Notes: generated from the letters alone by a model not told the origin. Shown: positions 42,982 to 54,318, numbered from the stretch's first letter. The stretch is DNA of 64,000 nucleotides from Verrucomicrobiota bacterium (GCA_020831625.1 JAFIGD010000009.1:62001-126000); one strand, 5' to 3'. A program made the numbers and translations.

Positions 42982-44207
42982 TGAAAAGGTCGTATTCTAA
43001 TTTATTGGAAGAGCAGTTGAGTATGTTTCCGTGCGTTGCGGTGATTGGGCCGCGTCAGTGCGGAAAAACAACCCTGGTGAAAGGTCTCTCAGGAAACTGG
43101 CGGTATTTTGATATGGAGCGGGGATCGGATCTTGTTGTCGCCTCTGAAGATCCTGATCTGTTTCTGCGACTGAATTCAGACAAGGTCGTCATTGATGAAG
43201 CGCAAATGCTTCCATCTCTGTTTCCGGCTTTACGTGTCGCCATTGATGAGAATCGAAACCGGAAAGGCCGATTTGTGATCACCGGATCAAGTTCTCCGGA
43301 TTTACTGCGGTCGGTTTCAGAATCCCTGGCGGGGAGAATGGCCATCATTGAGATGTCGCCACTTCTCTGGTCGGAAACAGCCCCGTCTGTTCCCATGTCG
43401 GTGGTGGAACGCCTTGCGGAAGGCGTCACGGATGCAAACGAACTTATTGAAGGGCTCCAACCCAGGGGAACGTTGGCGGACGTGCACAACTATTGGTTTC
43501 GAGGAGGCTATCCCGAACCCTGGCTCAATGAAGAACCGCTCTTCCGGGAACGTTGGAGCGATCAGTACATTCAAAGTTACCTTCAAAGAGATTTGGCCCG
43601 TTTGTTTCCCGGGTTGGACCCGCAGCGCTACCGCCTCTTTATCCGCATCCTGGCCGGAATATCCGGCGATGTCATAAATTATGCGCAAGTCGCCAGGGCG
43701 TTAAATATTTCCAGCCCCACGGCCCGTGACTACTTTGAAATCGCCCACGGCAGTTTTCTATGGCGCCAAATTCCAGCGTTCCACCACAATTCCGTCAAAC
43801 GGCTGGTGAAACATCCAAAGGGCTATTTGCGCGACAGCGGACTTTCACATCAACTTCTGCATATCCGCAACCTGGATGCATTGCTGGCACATCCGCGCTC
43901 AGGATCAAGCTGGGAGGGCATGGTCATTGAGGAAATCCTCCGGCAGTTTTCAGTATTGGGCGTTTCAGTGGAACCCTCCTTTTACCGTACAGGAGGGGGT
44001 GCCGAGGTCGATCTGGTCTGTGAAGGCCTATTCGGAATCATCCCGATTGAAATCAAACACGGTCAACGCGTTGATCCCCGCGATCTGCGCGGAATCAAAG
44101 GGTTTATGGAGGAACAAAAAAGCCCCCTGGGACTGGTAATTCAAAATGACACAGCACCCCGCCTCTATACCGAACGCTTAGTCGGGATACCCTTCTCCCA
44201 CCTCTGA
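42981..44207 (+). CDS. AAA ATPase with DUF4143 C-terminal domain
   Basis: A 408-residue protein of a very widespread but poorly understood group. Walker A is G-P-R-Q-C-G-K-T near residue 23, Walker B V-V-I-D-E-A-Q, sensor I-T-G-S-S; the C-terminal DUF4143 part ends with A-E-V-D-L-V-(x)n-I-E-I-K-H, a PD-(D/E)xK nuclease-like pattern. Family members have been suspected to be mobile or defence-related. It is visibly less GC-rich than its neighbours. Alone, with its own palindrome; its stop is 8 bp from the next converging gene. Confidence 0.92.
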   Translation: MKRSYSNLLEEQLSMFPCVAVIGPRQCGKTTLVKGLSGNWRYFDMERGSDLVVASEDPDLFLRLNSDKVVIDEAQMLPSLFPALRVAIDENRNRKGRFVITGSSSPDLLRSVSESLAGRMAIIEMSPLLWSETAPSVPMSVVERLAEGVTDANELIEGLQPRGTLADVHNYWFRGGYPEPWLNEEPLFRERWSDQYIQSYLQRDLARLFPGLDPQRYRLFIRILAGISGDVINYAQVARALNISSPTARDYFEIAHGSFLWRQIPAFHHNSVKRLVKHPKGYLRDSGLSHQLLHIRNLDALLAHPRSGSSWEGMVIEEILRQFSVLGVSVEPSFYRTGGGAEVDLVCEGLFGIIPIEIKHGQRVDPRDLRGIKGFMEEQKSPLGLVIQNDTAPRLYTERLVGIPFSHL

Positions 44208-44215
44208 CCTCCCAC

Positions 44216-44533
44216 CTACCCCTTCGACACTCTCCCCCGCCCCGTCAAAAAACGGAACATCGCTTTCTCTTTGGCCCAGAAAAAGTGAAACTGACCCAAC
44301 AGCGTACCGAACACCATCAGCATAATCTGATAGGTGGGAAACATCAAAAGCAAATACGTCACGGCCCGAATCAAAAAGGGTGTCTCAGACGTAAATCCAA
44401 GTAACGGCCAAAAAATTCTGCGGATTTGCGTAATGGACAAGCCCGCCAGGGAAAACGTCACCAAAATAGCAACCACCTGTCCCGTGGACGTGATCCCCCA
44501 TTTCGCTTTGAGTCGGTTAATCCAGGCCGGCAT
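44216..44533 (-). CDS. Small membrane protein (resembles DUF6787) at the end of the ATP synthase operon
   Basis: A 105-residue protein with two membrane helices (T-G-Q-V-V-A-I-L-V-T-F-S-L-A-G; Y-L-L-L-M-F-P-T-Y-Q-I-M-L-M-V-F-G) and a conserved K-W-G-I-T near residue 11 and G-Q-F-H-F-F-W-A-K-E-K near the end. The pattern matches small integral proteins of the DUF6787 type; no function is known. It lies 11 bp after atpC and so may be cotranscribed with it. Confidence 0.7.
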   Translation of the reverse strand: MPAWINRLKAKWGITSTGQVVAILVTFSLAGLSITQIRRIFWPLLGFTSETPFLIRAVTYLLLMFPTYQIMLMVFGTLLGQFHFFWAKEKAMFRFLTGRGRVSKG

Positions 44534-44544
44534 GTCGATGGCGA

Positions 44545-44847
44545 TTACTCGCTGTCTCCGGCGGCAATCTTCTTGGCCTCTTCATAGGAGGCGGCCTTCT
44601 CCGCGAAGTCGATCAGGAGAACCACATCCGGCGGACGAACTTCAAGCGTGCCTTCTCCGAAGACATACCAGTGGTCTTTTCCGTCCACGGTGATTTTAGC
44701 CGGACCGGTCAGCAGCGCCGAAATCATCGGCGCGTGTCCGGTCAAAATCCCCATCGACCCTTTGTAGGCGGTCACCTGCAGGGCATCGACGGCCCCGTGT
44801 TCAAAAACAGGGCCTTCGGGGGTTAAAATTCGAATGGGATAACTCAT
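44545..44847 (-). CDS. atpC: ATP synthase epsilon subunit (short form)
   Basis: A 100-residue protein containing the N-terminal beta-sandwich (I-R-I-L-T-P-E-G-P-V-F; G-S-M-G-I-L-T-G-H-A-P-M-I) and only the beginning of the C-terminal helical hairpin. Typical bacterial epsilon subunits are ~130-140 residues, so most of the inhibitory C-terminal domain is absent. It links the gamma shaft to the c-ring. 20 bp after atpD. Confidence 0.95.
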   Translation of the reverse strand: MSYPIRILTPEGPVFEHGAVDALQVTAYKGSMGILTGHAPMISALLTGPAKITVDGKDHWYVFGEGTLEVRPPDVVLLIDFAEKAASYEEAKKIAAGDSE

Positions 44848-44867
44848 GAATCTCTTTCGGGAGCGCC

Positions 44868-46960
<2,093 letters not shown>

Positions 46961-47016
46961 TCTTTTAAAGGTTGTACACATCAAAACAAAAAAACATTAA
47001 ATCATCAACGCGCATT

Positions 47017-47895
47017 TTAGAGTGCCTCGGCACCCGAGATGATCTCGATCAACTCGGTGGTGATCGCGGCCTGGCGGGCGCGGTTGCGAAGCAGGGTGTT
47101 TTCTTCAATGAGGTTTTTGGCGTTGGTGGTGGCGTTGTCCATCGCGGTCATCCGGGCGCCGTGTTCACCGGCGGCGTTTTCCAGCAGCGCATAAAACACC
47201 TTGAAGGTCACCAGTCGAGGCACCAGAAATCCGAGAAGATCCTTCATGCCCGGTTCGGCAATGATATCCTCGGTCGCCTGGGGCGCTTCCAGTTCCATGT
47301 CCGGAAGGTCGGTCGCGGTTTCCAGCGGCAGCAACTGATGCAGACGGGGAATTTGCGCAAGCGGACTGACAAACTCGTTGCACATCAGCAACACCCGGTC
47401 AAACGTGCCGTCCAGAAAGACCTTTTCAAGCTGTTTGGTGACCCGGGACGCGTCGTGGGTGGTGGGACTGGCGCTGACCAGGTCAAAGCGGCGGTACACC
47501 GTCGCCCGTTTCTGGAAATGCGTGAACCCGCGCCGGCCGCAGAAGGCCAGCTGGTATTCGATTCCGTCCCCTTCCCGCTCCGCGAAAAAACGCTCGGCGA
47601 AACGGATCAGGTTGTTGTTGAATCCGCCGCAAAGCCCTTTGTCGGAGGTGAACATCACCACCAACACCGATTTGATCTCCTCCCGCTGCTCCAGCAGAGG
47701 ATGCATGGAGCTGTCCACGTTCTCCGCGATCCGGCGAATCTGCTGATTCACCTCATGCGCGAAGTCCTTGGCGCCCCGCTGGGCGTCCTGAGCCTTGCGC
47801 AGCTTGCTCGCGGAAACCATTTTCATGGTCTTCGTGATCTTGCTGGTGTTCTTCAGACTGTTGATCTTGGTGTTGTATTCCTTGATACTCGGCAT
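47017..47895 (-). CDS. atpG: ATP synthase gamma subunit
   Basis: A 292-residue protein forming the rotor shaft: N-terminal I-N-S-L-K-N-T-S-K-I-T-K-T-M-K-M-V-S-A-S-K-type helix, S-D-K-G-L-C-G-G-F-N, and the C-terminal helix with A-M-D-N-A-T-x-N-A, ending I-T-T-E-L-I-E-I-I-S-G-A-E-A-L. Canonical place after atpA; on its other side the operon is broken by the inserted four-helix gene. Confidence 0.98.
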   Translation of the reverse strand: MPSIKEYNTKINSLKNTSKITKTMKMVSASKLRKAQDAQRGAKDFAHEVNQQIRRIAENVDSSMHPLLEQREEIKSVLVVMFTSDKGLCGGFNNNLIRFAERFFAEREGDGIEYQLAFCGRRGFTHFQKRATVYRRFDLVSASPTTHDASRVTKQLEKVFLDGTFDRVLLMCNEFVSPLAQIPRLHQLLPLETATDLPDMELEAPQATEDIIAEPGMKDLLGFLVPRLVTFKVFYALLENAAGEHGARMTAMDNATTNAKNLIEENTLLRNRARQAAITTELIEIISGAEAL

Positions 47896-47931
47896 CGCGG
47901 AGTCGCTTTCGGGAGGGAGGACCGGTTAAGA

Positions 47932-49446
47932 TCAGTTCCAGGTTCGCTTGAAGTCGTCAATCAACGCCTTCAATTCGGTTTCCAATTCGTCTGTGAGCGC
48001 CTTTTCAGCGCCCAGCTTGCGGACAAATTCGGCGTAAGAGGAGTCGAGCGCCTCGTGCAGTTTGGCTTCAAACTCGCGGACGCGGTCTACCGGAACACTG
48101 TCCAGATAACCGCGGGTGCCCGCATAGATGATCACAATCTGCTTCACAACGTTCAGCGGCGCGTTCACGCCCTGTTTGATGACCTGCATCAAACGCTGAC
48201 CGCGCTCCAACTGACGGCGGGTATTCGCGTCCAGGTCACTCGCAAACTGCGAGAACGCCGCCAGTTCGCGGTACTGGGCCAAATCAAGACGCAGGGTGCC
48301 CGCAACCTTTTTCATCGCTTTGATCTGCGCATCGCCCCCCACACGGGAAACCGACAGACCGGGATTGATCGCCGGACGCTGACCCGCGTTGAACAGGTCG
48401 GATTCCAGGAAGATCTGTCCGTCGGTGATCGAAATCACGTTCGTCGGAATGTACGCGGACACGTCGCCGCCCTGGGTTTCGATGATCGGCAGCGCCGTCA
48501 GCGAACCCGCGCCTTTGTCGTCGCTCATTTTCGCGGCGCGTTCCAGCAACCGGCTGTGCAAATAGAAAATGTCGCCCGGATACGCTTCACGGCCCGGCGG
48601 ACGGCGGAGCAACAGAGACAACTGACGGTAGGCCTGGGCCTGTTTGGTCAAATCGTCATAGATAATCAGCGCGTGCTTGCCGTTGTCCCGGTAATGCTCG
48701 GCCATCGCGGTGCCGGCATACGGCGCCAGAAACTGCATCGCGGCGGGATCCGAAGCGGTCGCGGCGACGATGGTGGTGTATTCCATCGCCCCGTGCTTTT
48801 TCAGCGTCTCCACAACCTGCACCACGGTCGAACGCTTTTGACCGATCGCCACATAAAAACAGTGCACATCATGCCCGCGCTGATTGATGATCGTGTCGAT
48901 CGCCAGCGCGGTTTTGCCGGTTTTGCGGTCACCGATGATCAATTCGCGCTGACCGCGGCCGATCGGCGTCAGCGCGTCGATGACCTTAATCCCGGTCTGC
49001 ATCGGCTCATGCACGTCTTTGCGGTCAATGATGCCGGGCGCTTTGAGTTCGATCTGGCGGGTGGTTTCGGCGTGAATCGGCGGACCGCCGTCAATGGCCA
49101 CCCCGAGGGCATCCACCACGCGGCCGGAAAGCGCGTCCCCGGCGGGAACAGAAGCGATGGACTGGGTGCGTTTGACCTGATCCCCCTCCTGAATCGCGGA
49201 GTCGTCACCGAAGAGGGCGATACCGACGTTGTTTTCTTCAAGGTTGAGGGCCATGCCGCGCAGGCCGGTTTTCGGGAATTCCACCAGTTCGCCGGCCATG
49301 ACTCCGGAAAGACCATGCACGCGGGCGATGCCGTCGCCCACATTCAGAACCGTGCCGACCTCATAGAGTTCGGGACCGGTTTTGAAGTCCTGGAGTTGTT
49401 GACGAAGAATGGAAGCCACCTCATCGGGCTGGATGTCGATGGACAT
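47932..49446 (-). CDS. atpA: ATP synthase alpha subunit
   Basis: A 504-residue protein with G-D-R-K-T-G-K-T (non-catalytic nucleotide site), [20 protein letters not shown] and the C-terminal family features. It alternates with beta in the F1 head. It follows atpH by 14 bp. Confidence 0.98.
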   Translation of the reverse strand: MSIDIQPDEVASILRQQLQDFKTGPELYEVGTVLNVGDGIARVHGLSGVMAGELVEFPKTGLRGMALNLEENNVGIALFGDDSAIQEGDQVKRTQSIASVPAGDALSGRVVDALGVAIDGGPPIHAETTRQIELKAPGIIDRKDVHEPMQTGIKVIDALTPIGRGQRELIIGDRKTGKTALAIDTIINQRGHDVHCFYVAIGQKRSTVVQVVETLKKHGAMEYTTIVAATASDPAAMQFLAPYAGTAMAEHYRDNGKHALIIYDDLTKQAQAYRQLSLLLRRPPGREAYPGDIFYLHSRLLERAAKMSDDKGAGSLTALPIIETQGGDVSAYIPTNVISITDGQIFLESDLFNAGQRPAINPGLSVSRVGGDAQIKAMKKVAGTLRLDLAQYRELAAFSQFASDLDANTRRQLERGQRLMQVIKQGVNAPLNVVKQIVIIYAGTRGYLDSVPVDRVREFEAKLHEALDSSYAEFVRKLGAEKALTDELETELKALIDDFKRTWN

Positions 49447-49460
49447 ATACGATTCCTTAA

Positions 49461-49994
49461 TTAAGCGTTAATGATATTTTGTTTAAAACGGGTGAGCTTG
49501 GCGAGCAGCGAATAATCTTCAATCTCATCCCCGATACGGAACAGAAAACCGCCGATCAGCGACGCATCGATTTCTTCGATCAGTCGAACGGATTTTCCGT
49601 TGCGCGCAGAGAGTTTATCTTTCAGCGTCTTCTCCTGTGCCTCCGTAAACTTTGCGGCCGAGCGGAGATACACTTCCAAAACATCCTGTTCCTGATCAAG
49701 GGAAGCGGAAAGTTCGGTGAGAATGTCCGGAAGCGCGGCCAGCCGGTTCTGCGAGACCAGCAAATGGAGGAAATTCCGGGTCAGCGGAGACAGTTTCCCT
49801 TCGAACAACGCCCGAAGGACCTCATCCTGCTTGCCGGAGGGCAAGAGCGGATCCTGCAGAAAAGCGACAAACTCGGGTGAAGAGCCTATCAAATCGGAAA
49901 GCGCGGCCACATCCGCCAAAACCTCATCCAGATTGCCCGATTCACGGGCAACATCCAGAAAGGCCGGGGTGTAACGTTTAGCGACGGTCGACAT
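49461..49994 (-). CDS. atpH: ATP synthase delta subunit
   Basis: A 177-residue helical protein with [10 protein letters not shown] near the N-terminus, [11 protein letters not shown] in the middle and the C-terminal [17 protein letters not shown] motif. It anchors F1 to the peripheral stalk. 4 bp from atpF. Confidence 0.96.
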   Translation of the reverse strand: MSTVAKRYTPAFLDVARESGNLDEVLADVAALSDLIGSSPEFVAFLQDPLLPSGKQDEVLRALFEGKLSPLTRNFLHLLVSQNRLAALPDILTELSASLDQEQDVLEVYLRSAAKFTEAQEKTLKDKLSARNGKSVRLIEEIDASLIGGFLFRIGDEIEDYSLLAKLTRFKQNIINA

Positions 49995-49998
49995 GCGG

Positions 49999-50556
49999 TC
50001 AGATCTCCGAAAGCAACTGATCGGTCAGCACTTTGCGACTTTTCGCATCCAGCTTCTCGTTCAGAAGTTTCATGGTGAGTTCAACAGCGGATTCGGCACT
50101 GAAGGCCCGCAAAGCGGCTTCCGCCTTGCCCTGCGCGGCCGCCAGATCTCTGGCTGCATTCTCGCGGAGAATGTCCGCCTGCTTTTTGGCCTCGGCTTCA
50201 ATTCCGCGGGCCGCTTCTTTCGCGGCTTCACGGGCGGCATCGATCATTTGACGGGTCTTCTGATCCGTCTCATCAATCTTTGCTTTGACCTTGGCATCCA
50301 GCGTCGCCATTTCCCGTTCAAGGGTTTCGGCGTTTTCGAGCGATTTCTCAATTTCCTCTTCGCGCTTGTCCAGGTTGTCCAGGATCGGCGTGAAGGCGTG
50401 TTTTTTGAGAATATAGGCCGCAATGCCAAAGATCACCAGAAACCAGAAGAACATGGCACCGCTTACCGCGGAAGATGAACCTCCGTGGGGGGCGGCACTG
50501 TGTCCGGCGGGCACTTCAATGTGCTGACCAGTGGCGGTCGGTGTGGGTTGTGACAT
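49999..50556 (-). CDS. atpF: ATP synthase b subunit
   Basis: A 185-residue protein with one membrane helix (about residues 32-50: A-M-F-F-W-F-L-V-I-F-G-I-A-A-Y-I-L) followed by a long charged coiled coil rich in Glu, Lys and Ala. It starts with ~30 extra polar residues (G-Q-H-I-E-V-P-A-G-H-S-A-A-P-H), longer than usual. Peripheral stalk. Confidence 0.96.
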   Translation of the reverse strand: MSQPTPTATGQHIEVPAGHSAAPHGGSSSAVSGAMFFWFLVIFGIAAYILKKHAFTPILDNLDKREEEIEKSLENAETLEREMATLDAKVKAKIDETDQKTRQMIDAAREAAKEAARGIEAEAKKQADILRENAARDLAAAQGKAEAALRAFSAESAVELTMKLLNEKLDAKSRKVLTDQLLSEI

Positions 50557-50591
50557 GCGATGCGTCTCCGAAGAGGGTTCCGGAGAGAGGC

Positions 50592-50810
50592 TTACTTACC
50601 GACAGCGATAATGCAGATCACAGCGCAGAACAATGCCACACCTTCGATCAGCGCCGCGGCGATAATCATCATGGTCTGAAGTTTGGGCTGGATTTCGGGT
50701 TGACGGGCGGAGCTTTCCAGAGCGGCGACAGCCAGACGGGAAATTCCAAGGGCGGCTCCGATTGTAACAAGACCGGCTCCGATGGCGGCGAGAACTGCTG
50801 CTGATTCCAT
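50592..50810 (-). CDS. atpE: ATP synthase c subunit
   Basis: A 72-residue hairpin of two membrane helices joined by the polar loop A-R-Q-P-E. The ion-binding Glu lies in helix 2 (A-A-L-I-E-G-V-A-L). The residues that mark sodium-binding c-rings are absent: the Gln of helix 1 is replaced by Ile in the A-L-G-I-S-R-L stretch and the Glu is followed by Gly rather than Ser. A proton-driven enzyme is therefore the better reading. Confidence 0.97.
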   Translation of the reverse strand: MESAAVLAAIGAGLVTIGAALGISRLAVAALESSARQPEIQPKLQTMMIIAAALIEGVALFCAVICIIAVGK

Positions 50811-50852
50811 AATGATGTACCTTTAGTCGTGAGGTTATGAGTTAAACAAGAT

Positions 50853-51647
50853 TTAATGTTCAGGGTGAAGGACCTGCCCAACGAAAATCGCGGACAGCAT
50901 GGTGAAAATGTAGGCCTGCAGGAATGCGACCAACATTTCCAGAAAGAAAACGAAAAGGCCTCCCAAAAGCGCGGGCAGCGCGGGAGCCCCATAGATGTAA
51001 ATCAAGCCGATCATCGCAAACAGGACGATGTGTCCCGCAAGCATGTTGGCGAACAGACGGATAGACAACACGATGGTTTTAATAAAAATCCCGGCAATTT
51101 CGATCGGGACCAATAAAAACAAAACCGGAAGCGGGATGCCGTGCGGGATGAAGTTTTTCAGGAATCCCACAAACCCGAAACGCTCAATGCCCAGATAAAG
51201 CATCGCCGCGAAAGTGGTGAACGCCAACGCCGCGGTGACCCCCACCACCCCGGTTGCGGTGGTGAACAATGGAATCAAACCCATGAAATTCAGCGTAAGA
51301 ATAAACGTGAACTGCGTTAAAAACAGCCAGGCATATTTGCGCCCGTCTTCTCGGCCAAGATTCGCAACCGAAATTTCGTCCCGGACAAACACCACAATCA
51401 CTTCAAGAAAATTGGTGATCCCATGAGGGACTCGCGCCTTCTGATCATATACTTTGCAATAAAGCCAGCACAGGAACGCGGCTCCAATCATGCCCATCAA
51501 CCCCGACAAGGTGAACCAGGGCGGAAGATTCGCTTTCGCAAAGTCCAAATGCAGTCCCCCGATGGTCCAGGCGTGGCCATCCAGAACGTGGTGCGTGATG
51601 TAATCCACCACTTCCTGCATTTTGTCGACGTTTTGTTCGGGGCTCAT
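50853..51647 (-). CDS. atpB: ATP synthase a subunit
   Basis: A ~264-residue membrane protein with five or six helices and the essential Arg in S-I-R-L-F-A-N-M-L-A-G-H, which faces the c-ring. C-terminal F-L-Q-A-Y-I-F-T-M-L is typical. Starts at ATG 51647; an upstream frame to 51680 overlaps the preceding gene. Confidence 0.97.
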   Translation of the reverse strand: MSPEQNVDKMQEVVDYITHHVLDGHAWTIGGLHLDFAKANLPPWFTLSGLMGMIGAAFLCWLYCKVYDQKARVPHGITNFLEVIVVFVRDEISVANLGREDGRKYAWLFLTQFTFILTLNFMGLIPLFTTATGVVGVTAALAFTTFAAMLYLGIERFGFVGFLKNFIPHGIPLPVLFLLVPIEIAGIFIKTIVLSIRLFANMLAGHIVLFAMIGLIYIYGAPALPALLGGLFVFFLEMLVAFLQAYIFTMLSAIFVGQVLHPEH

Positions 51648-51663
51648 CCGGTAAAAAAGTAAA

Positions 51664-52041
51664 TTAAGGGGTTGTTGCAAAATGGATGCGCGCGACTCCG
51701 CACGCTAAAACCACGGGATAGGTTATGAAAAACACGGACACAAATACTCGGATGTCCACAGCTTGCAACCCTATAAGTAAAAAAAGTGTGAAACAATTCA
51801 CAAATAGCTTTCCGCCAATCCATAAGAGCCCCGGAATAAGGCCCAGCTCATCAATTTTTGGTCCCCGGCCAAGGTCCGCCAATGCGAACATTCCGTGATT
51901 AAACAGCAATAAAGCAAGCGCCGCCGCGAAATCCCGGCCCGGCGGGGTATCGGCAATTCGATTGTGAATACCTATCGCCAGCCCGACAAGACATAGGGTG
52001 GATGCGACCCAAAACAATCCGCCAAGGAGCCACCGTCTCAT
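51664..52041 (-). CDS. AtpI-like membrane protein, leader of the ATP synthase operon
   Basis: A 125-residue protein with four membrane helices and few charged residues between them. Its position, 16 bp before atpB and overlapping the AtpZ-like gene by 4 bp, and its topology match subunit I of ATP synthase operons, which helps c-ring or F0 assembly. Sequence similarity alone would be weak. Confidence 0.65.
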   Translation of the reverse strand: MRRWLLGGLFWVASTLCLVGLAIGIHNRIADTPPGRDFAAALALLLFNHGMFALADLGRGPKIDELGLIPGLLWIGGKLFVNCFTLFLLIGLQAVDIRVFVSVFFITYPVVLACGVARIHFATTP

Positions 52042-52361
52042 GCGTCCTCTCCCGAAGCCTGTTGGGTCGGCGCGTCCGTTGTGGAGACTGCCGCCTTTTT
52101 TTCAACCTCCGCCGGCGCGTCCGCCGTCCGGGTCAGCTTCCAGACCTCGTACGCCCCATAGATGAATCCGACCCCCACCCCCAGCAAAACCCCCAGCGGC
52201 TCCCGCCCGGTTTTCTCATCCCAACGGTGCCCCAGCCAGGCGAAAAGCCCCATGGCCACCGCGAAACTGCTGCCCATCATCACCGCCGGATGCATCCGCC
52301 CCGCCTCGTTGATATTTCGATGCGCACGGACAAGACGGTTTGGCGGTAAGGAGGAACCCAT
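52038..52361 (-). CDS. AtpZ/AtpI-type F0F1-ATPase accessory protein
   Basis: A 107-residue protein with two membrane helices (M-M-G-S-S-F-A-V-A-M-G-L-F-A-W-L-G; L-L-G-V-G-V-G-F-I-Y-G-A-Y-E-V-W) joined by H-R-W-D-E-K-T-G-R-E-P, the pattern of AtpZ-like proteins. A polar Ala/Thr-rich tail follows. First gene of the ATP synthase operon; start chosen at ATG 52361 because the frame further up reads into the divergent promoter region. Alternative start ATG at 52295. Confidence 0.8.
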   Translation of the reverse strand: MGSSLPPNRLVRAHRNINEAGRMHPAVMMGSSFAVAMGLFAWLGHRWDEKTGREPLGVLLGVGVGFIYGAYEVWKLTRTADAPAEVEKKAAVSTTDAPTQQASGEDA

Positions 52362-52444
52362 GCGTCTTTCTCTATGGAGGCACCGGAGGATTTCAAGCGT
52401 TCTTGAAGATTGCAAGGCCCCTGTTTTTGACGTAGGTTGAAAAT

Positions 52445-53143
52445 ATGACTGAACACACACCTTTTGATTTCTGGTACGCGGTCCAGAACACCCGGATTTT
52501 ACAACTGCCCCGCAATAATCTCGAAACCTTCGGCACCACCCGGATTCAGTATCATTTACTGACCGAATCCATGGACACCGTCAACGAGGTCCGTGTCCGC
52601 GAAGGCTCTCTGAACGCCTCCCAGCCGCAAATTCTGCTGCCGGACCACTTTAAACGGAAAAACCTTCAGGGATTCGAAGACGAGGAAACCAACCGCTTCC
52701 TGGAATGGCTCAAAACCCATCAGCCCGACATGCGCTTCCTGCAGTACGGCTTCACCATCAGCAAACAGGACGTGAAAGACACCATCCTCCACGATTCCAT
52801 CGAGGTGGTGACCGAAAACGTGATGAAGCAGGTGGCCGACCGCGATCAGGGCAACTGCGCCGTGCTCCTGGGGGTGGAACAGCCCTGGGAGGTCTGCCTC
52901 TTCAAAATGATGGTCGATATGGTCGAGCGCTCCGCCCCCGGGCAGATCTCCGCCCTGCAGGAGCGCAACCTGCTCCCCAACCCCAACCGGGCCGCGCAGG
53001 AAATCGAGCAGGAGTTCCAAATGGCCGAACGCGACGCCGCCCGCGTCCCCTATCTCTACAAACAACTCCACCGCCACGGCGTCTTCGAAGAAAACCAGGA
53101 CCGCTTTTTCGCCCTCGTCCGTTCTTCCGAACGGAAAAACTGA
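52445..53143 (+). CDS. Conserved-looking cytoplasmic protein of unknown function
   Basis: A 232-residue soluble protein, no signal peptide or membrane helix. It begins F-D-F-W-Y-A-V-Q-N-T and has I-L-L-P-D-H-F-K-R, F-L-Q-Y-G-F and C-A-V-L-L-G-V-E-Q-P-W-E-V-C-L-F-K-M-M-V-D segments and a helical C-terminus. I do not recognise the family. It is divergent from the ATP synthase operon, 83 bp away. The codon use is like its neighbours, so it is a real resident gene. Its last codons overlap the first of three spaced palindromes. Confidence 0.8.
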   Translation: MTEHTPFDFWYAVQNTRILQLPRNNLETFGTTRIQYHLLTESMDTVNEVRVREGSLNASQPQILLPDHFKRKNLQGFEDEETNRFLEWLKTHQPDMRFLQYGFTISKQDVKDTILHDSIEVVTENVMKQVADRDQGNCAVLLGVEQPWEVCLFKMMVDMVERSAPGQISALQERNLLPNPNRAAQEIEQEFQMAERDAARVPYLYKQLHRHGVFEENQDRFFALVRSSERKN

Positions 53144-53202
53144 TATTTCGCGCTTTCCGAACATCGGAAAATAAGACAAGACGTTTTCCGAACTTCGGAA
53201 AA
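53125..53202. promoter_or_regulatory. Three phased palindromes before the glycosyltransferase gene
   Basis: Perfect or near-perfect copies of TTTTCCGA-N3-TCGGAAAA lie at 53153-53171 and 53184-53202, with a degenerate copy (TTCCG-aa-CGGAA) at 53125-53136 inside the preceding coding region. Centres are at about 53130.5, 53162 and 53193, so spacing is 31-32 bp. The last copy ends 6 bp before the glycosyltransferase ATG. The same pair precedes dnaE at 23039-23088. Confidence 0.75.
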
Positions 53203-53208
53203 CTTAAT

Positions 53209-54306
53209 ATGCAAAGGATTCATCAACTGGTTGCCGGTTACAGCAAAGGCGACGCGATTTCGAACGAGGCCCGGAAAATCCGGGGCCTCTTCCTCAGCCT
53301 TGGCGCGGAAAGCGAAATCTTCTGTGAAATTTCCCGCACCCTGCCCGAACTCCGCAAAGACTGCCGCGACATCGCCTCCGCCAAAACGGCCATCGGCCCG
53401 GAGGATGTCGTTATCCTCCACCTCTCCATCGGCTCGGAGGTGAATGATGTCTTTCCCGCTCTGCCCGGCATCAAAGTGATCCGATATCACAATATCACCC
53501 CCGCCCATTATTTCCGGGCGCTCAATGACCACATCGCCCATCAGCTTGAGCGCGGACGGCATCAGCTCAAAGCCCTCGCCGGGACCGCAGTTCTGAACAT
53601 GGCCGACAGCGAATACAACGCGCAGGAGCTTCGCGAGGCCGGTTATGAAAACGTGCATGTGTCCCCGCTGGTTCTGGAACTCAAACGGCTGACGGATCAG
53701 CCCAACGCCGAAATCCTTGAAACCTATGCCGACGGGATGCTGAATATTCTGTTTGTCGGCCGCTGCGCGCCCAACAAACGCCTTGAGGACCTGCTCCACG
53801 CATTTTATTATGTTCAGAAGTATGTGGAACCCCGCTCCCGCCTCCTGCACGTGGGCAGTTTCGCGGGCACCGAACAATATCTGGCCATGCTCAAGGCCAT
53901 CGCCCGCGATCTGGATCTCAAAAACGTGAATTTTGTCGGATCGGTTCCGGAAGACCACCTCTGCGCGTATTATAAGGTTTCCGATGTGTTTCTGTGCATG
54001 AGCGAACATGAGGGATTCGGCATCCCGCTGCTTGAGGCCATGCAGGCAGACATTCCCGTCCTCGCCTACGCCTCCGCCGCCGTGCCCGAAACCATGGGCG
54101 GGGCCGGACTGGTCTTTCACGATAAACTGTTCGACGAACTCGCCGAGTGGATTGTCCGCGCCGGCCGCGACGCGGAACTGCGGCAGTCTCTGCTCCAGGG
54201 GCAACAGGCGCGCATCCGCGCCTATGAAACCTCCGACCCCGGCGCCCGCCTCCTCGAACTCCTTTCCCCCTGGCTCCACCTCTCCCGCACGAAATCCGCC
54301 CAATGA
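53209..54306 (+). CDS. GT4-type glycosyltransferase
   Basis: A 365-residue GT-B enzyme. The N-terminal half contains R-Y-H-N-I-T-P and V-L-N-M-A-D-S-E-Y-N-A-Q-E-L; the C-terminal half has L-F-V-G-R-C-A-P-N-K-R, V-N-F-V-G-S-V-P and the E-x7-E motif in S-E-H-E-G-F-G-I-P-L-L-E-A-M. It transfers a sugar from a nucleotide donor, probably in envelope polysaccharide synthesis. Start at ATG 53209; a frame running back to 52705 overlaps the previous gene and is not real. Gene ends just before a hexamer array. Confidence 0.9.
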   Translation: MQRIHQLVAGYSKGDAISNEARKIRGLFLSLGAESEIFCEISRTLPELRKDCRDIASAKTAIGPEDVVILHLSIGSEVNDVFPALPGIKVIRYHNITPAHYFRALNDHIAHQLERGRHQLKALAGTAVLNMADSEYNAQELREAGYENVHVSPLVLELKRLTDQPNAEILETYADGMLNILFVGRCAPNKRLEDLLHAFYYVQKYVEPRSRLLHVGSFAGTEQYLAMLKAIARDLDLKNVNFVGSVPEDHLCAYYKVSDVFLCMSEHEGFGIPLLEAMQADIPVLAYASAAVPETMGGAGLVFHDKLFDELAEWIVRAGRDAELRQSLLQGQQARIRAYETSDPGARLLELLSPWLHLSRTKSAQ

Positions 54307-54318
54307 CTTTGCTTCATC

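Noticed and set aside
50592-50810. A sodium-driven ATP synthase
   Set aside because: The c subunit lacks the Gln and Ser that complete the sodium site; only the Glu common to both types is present.
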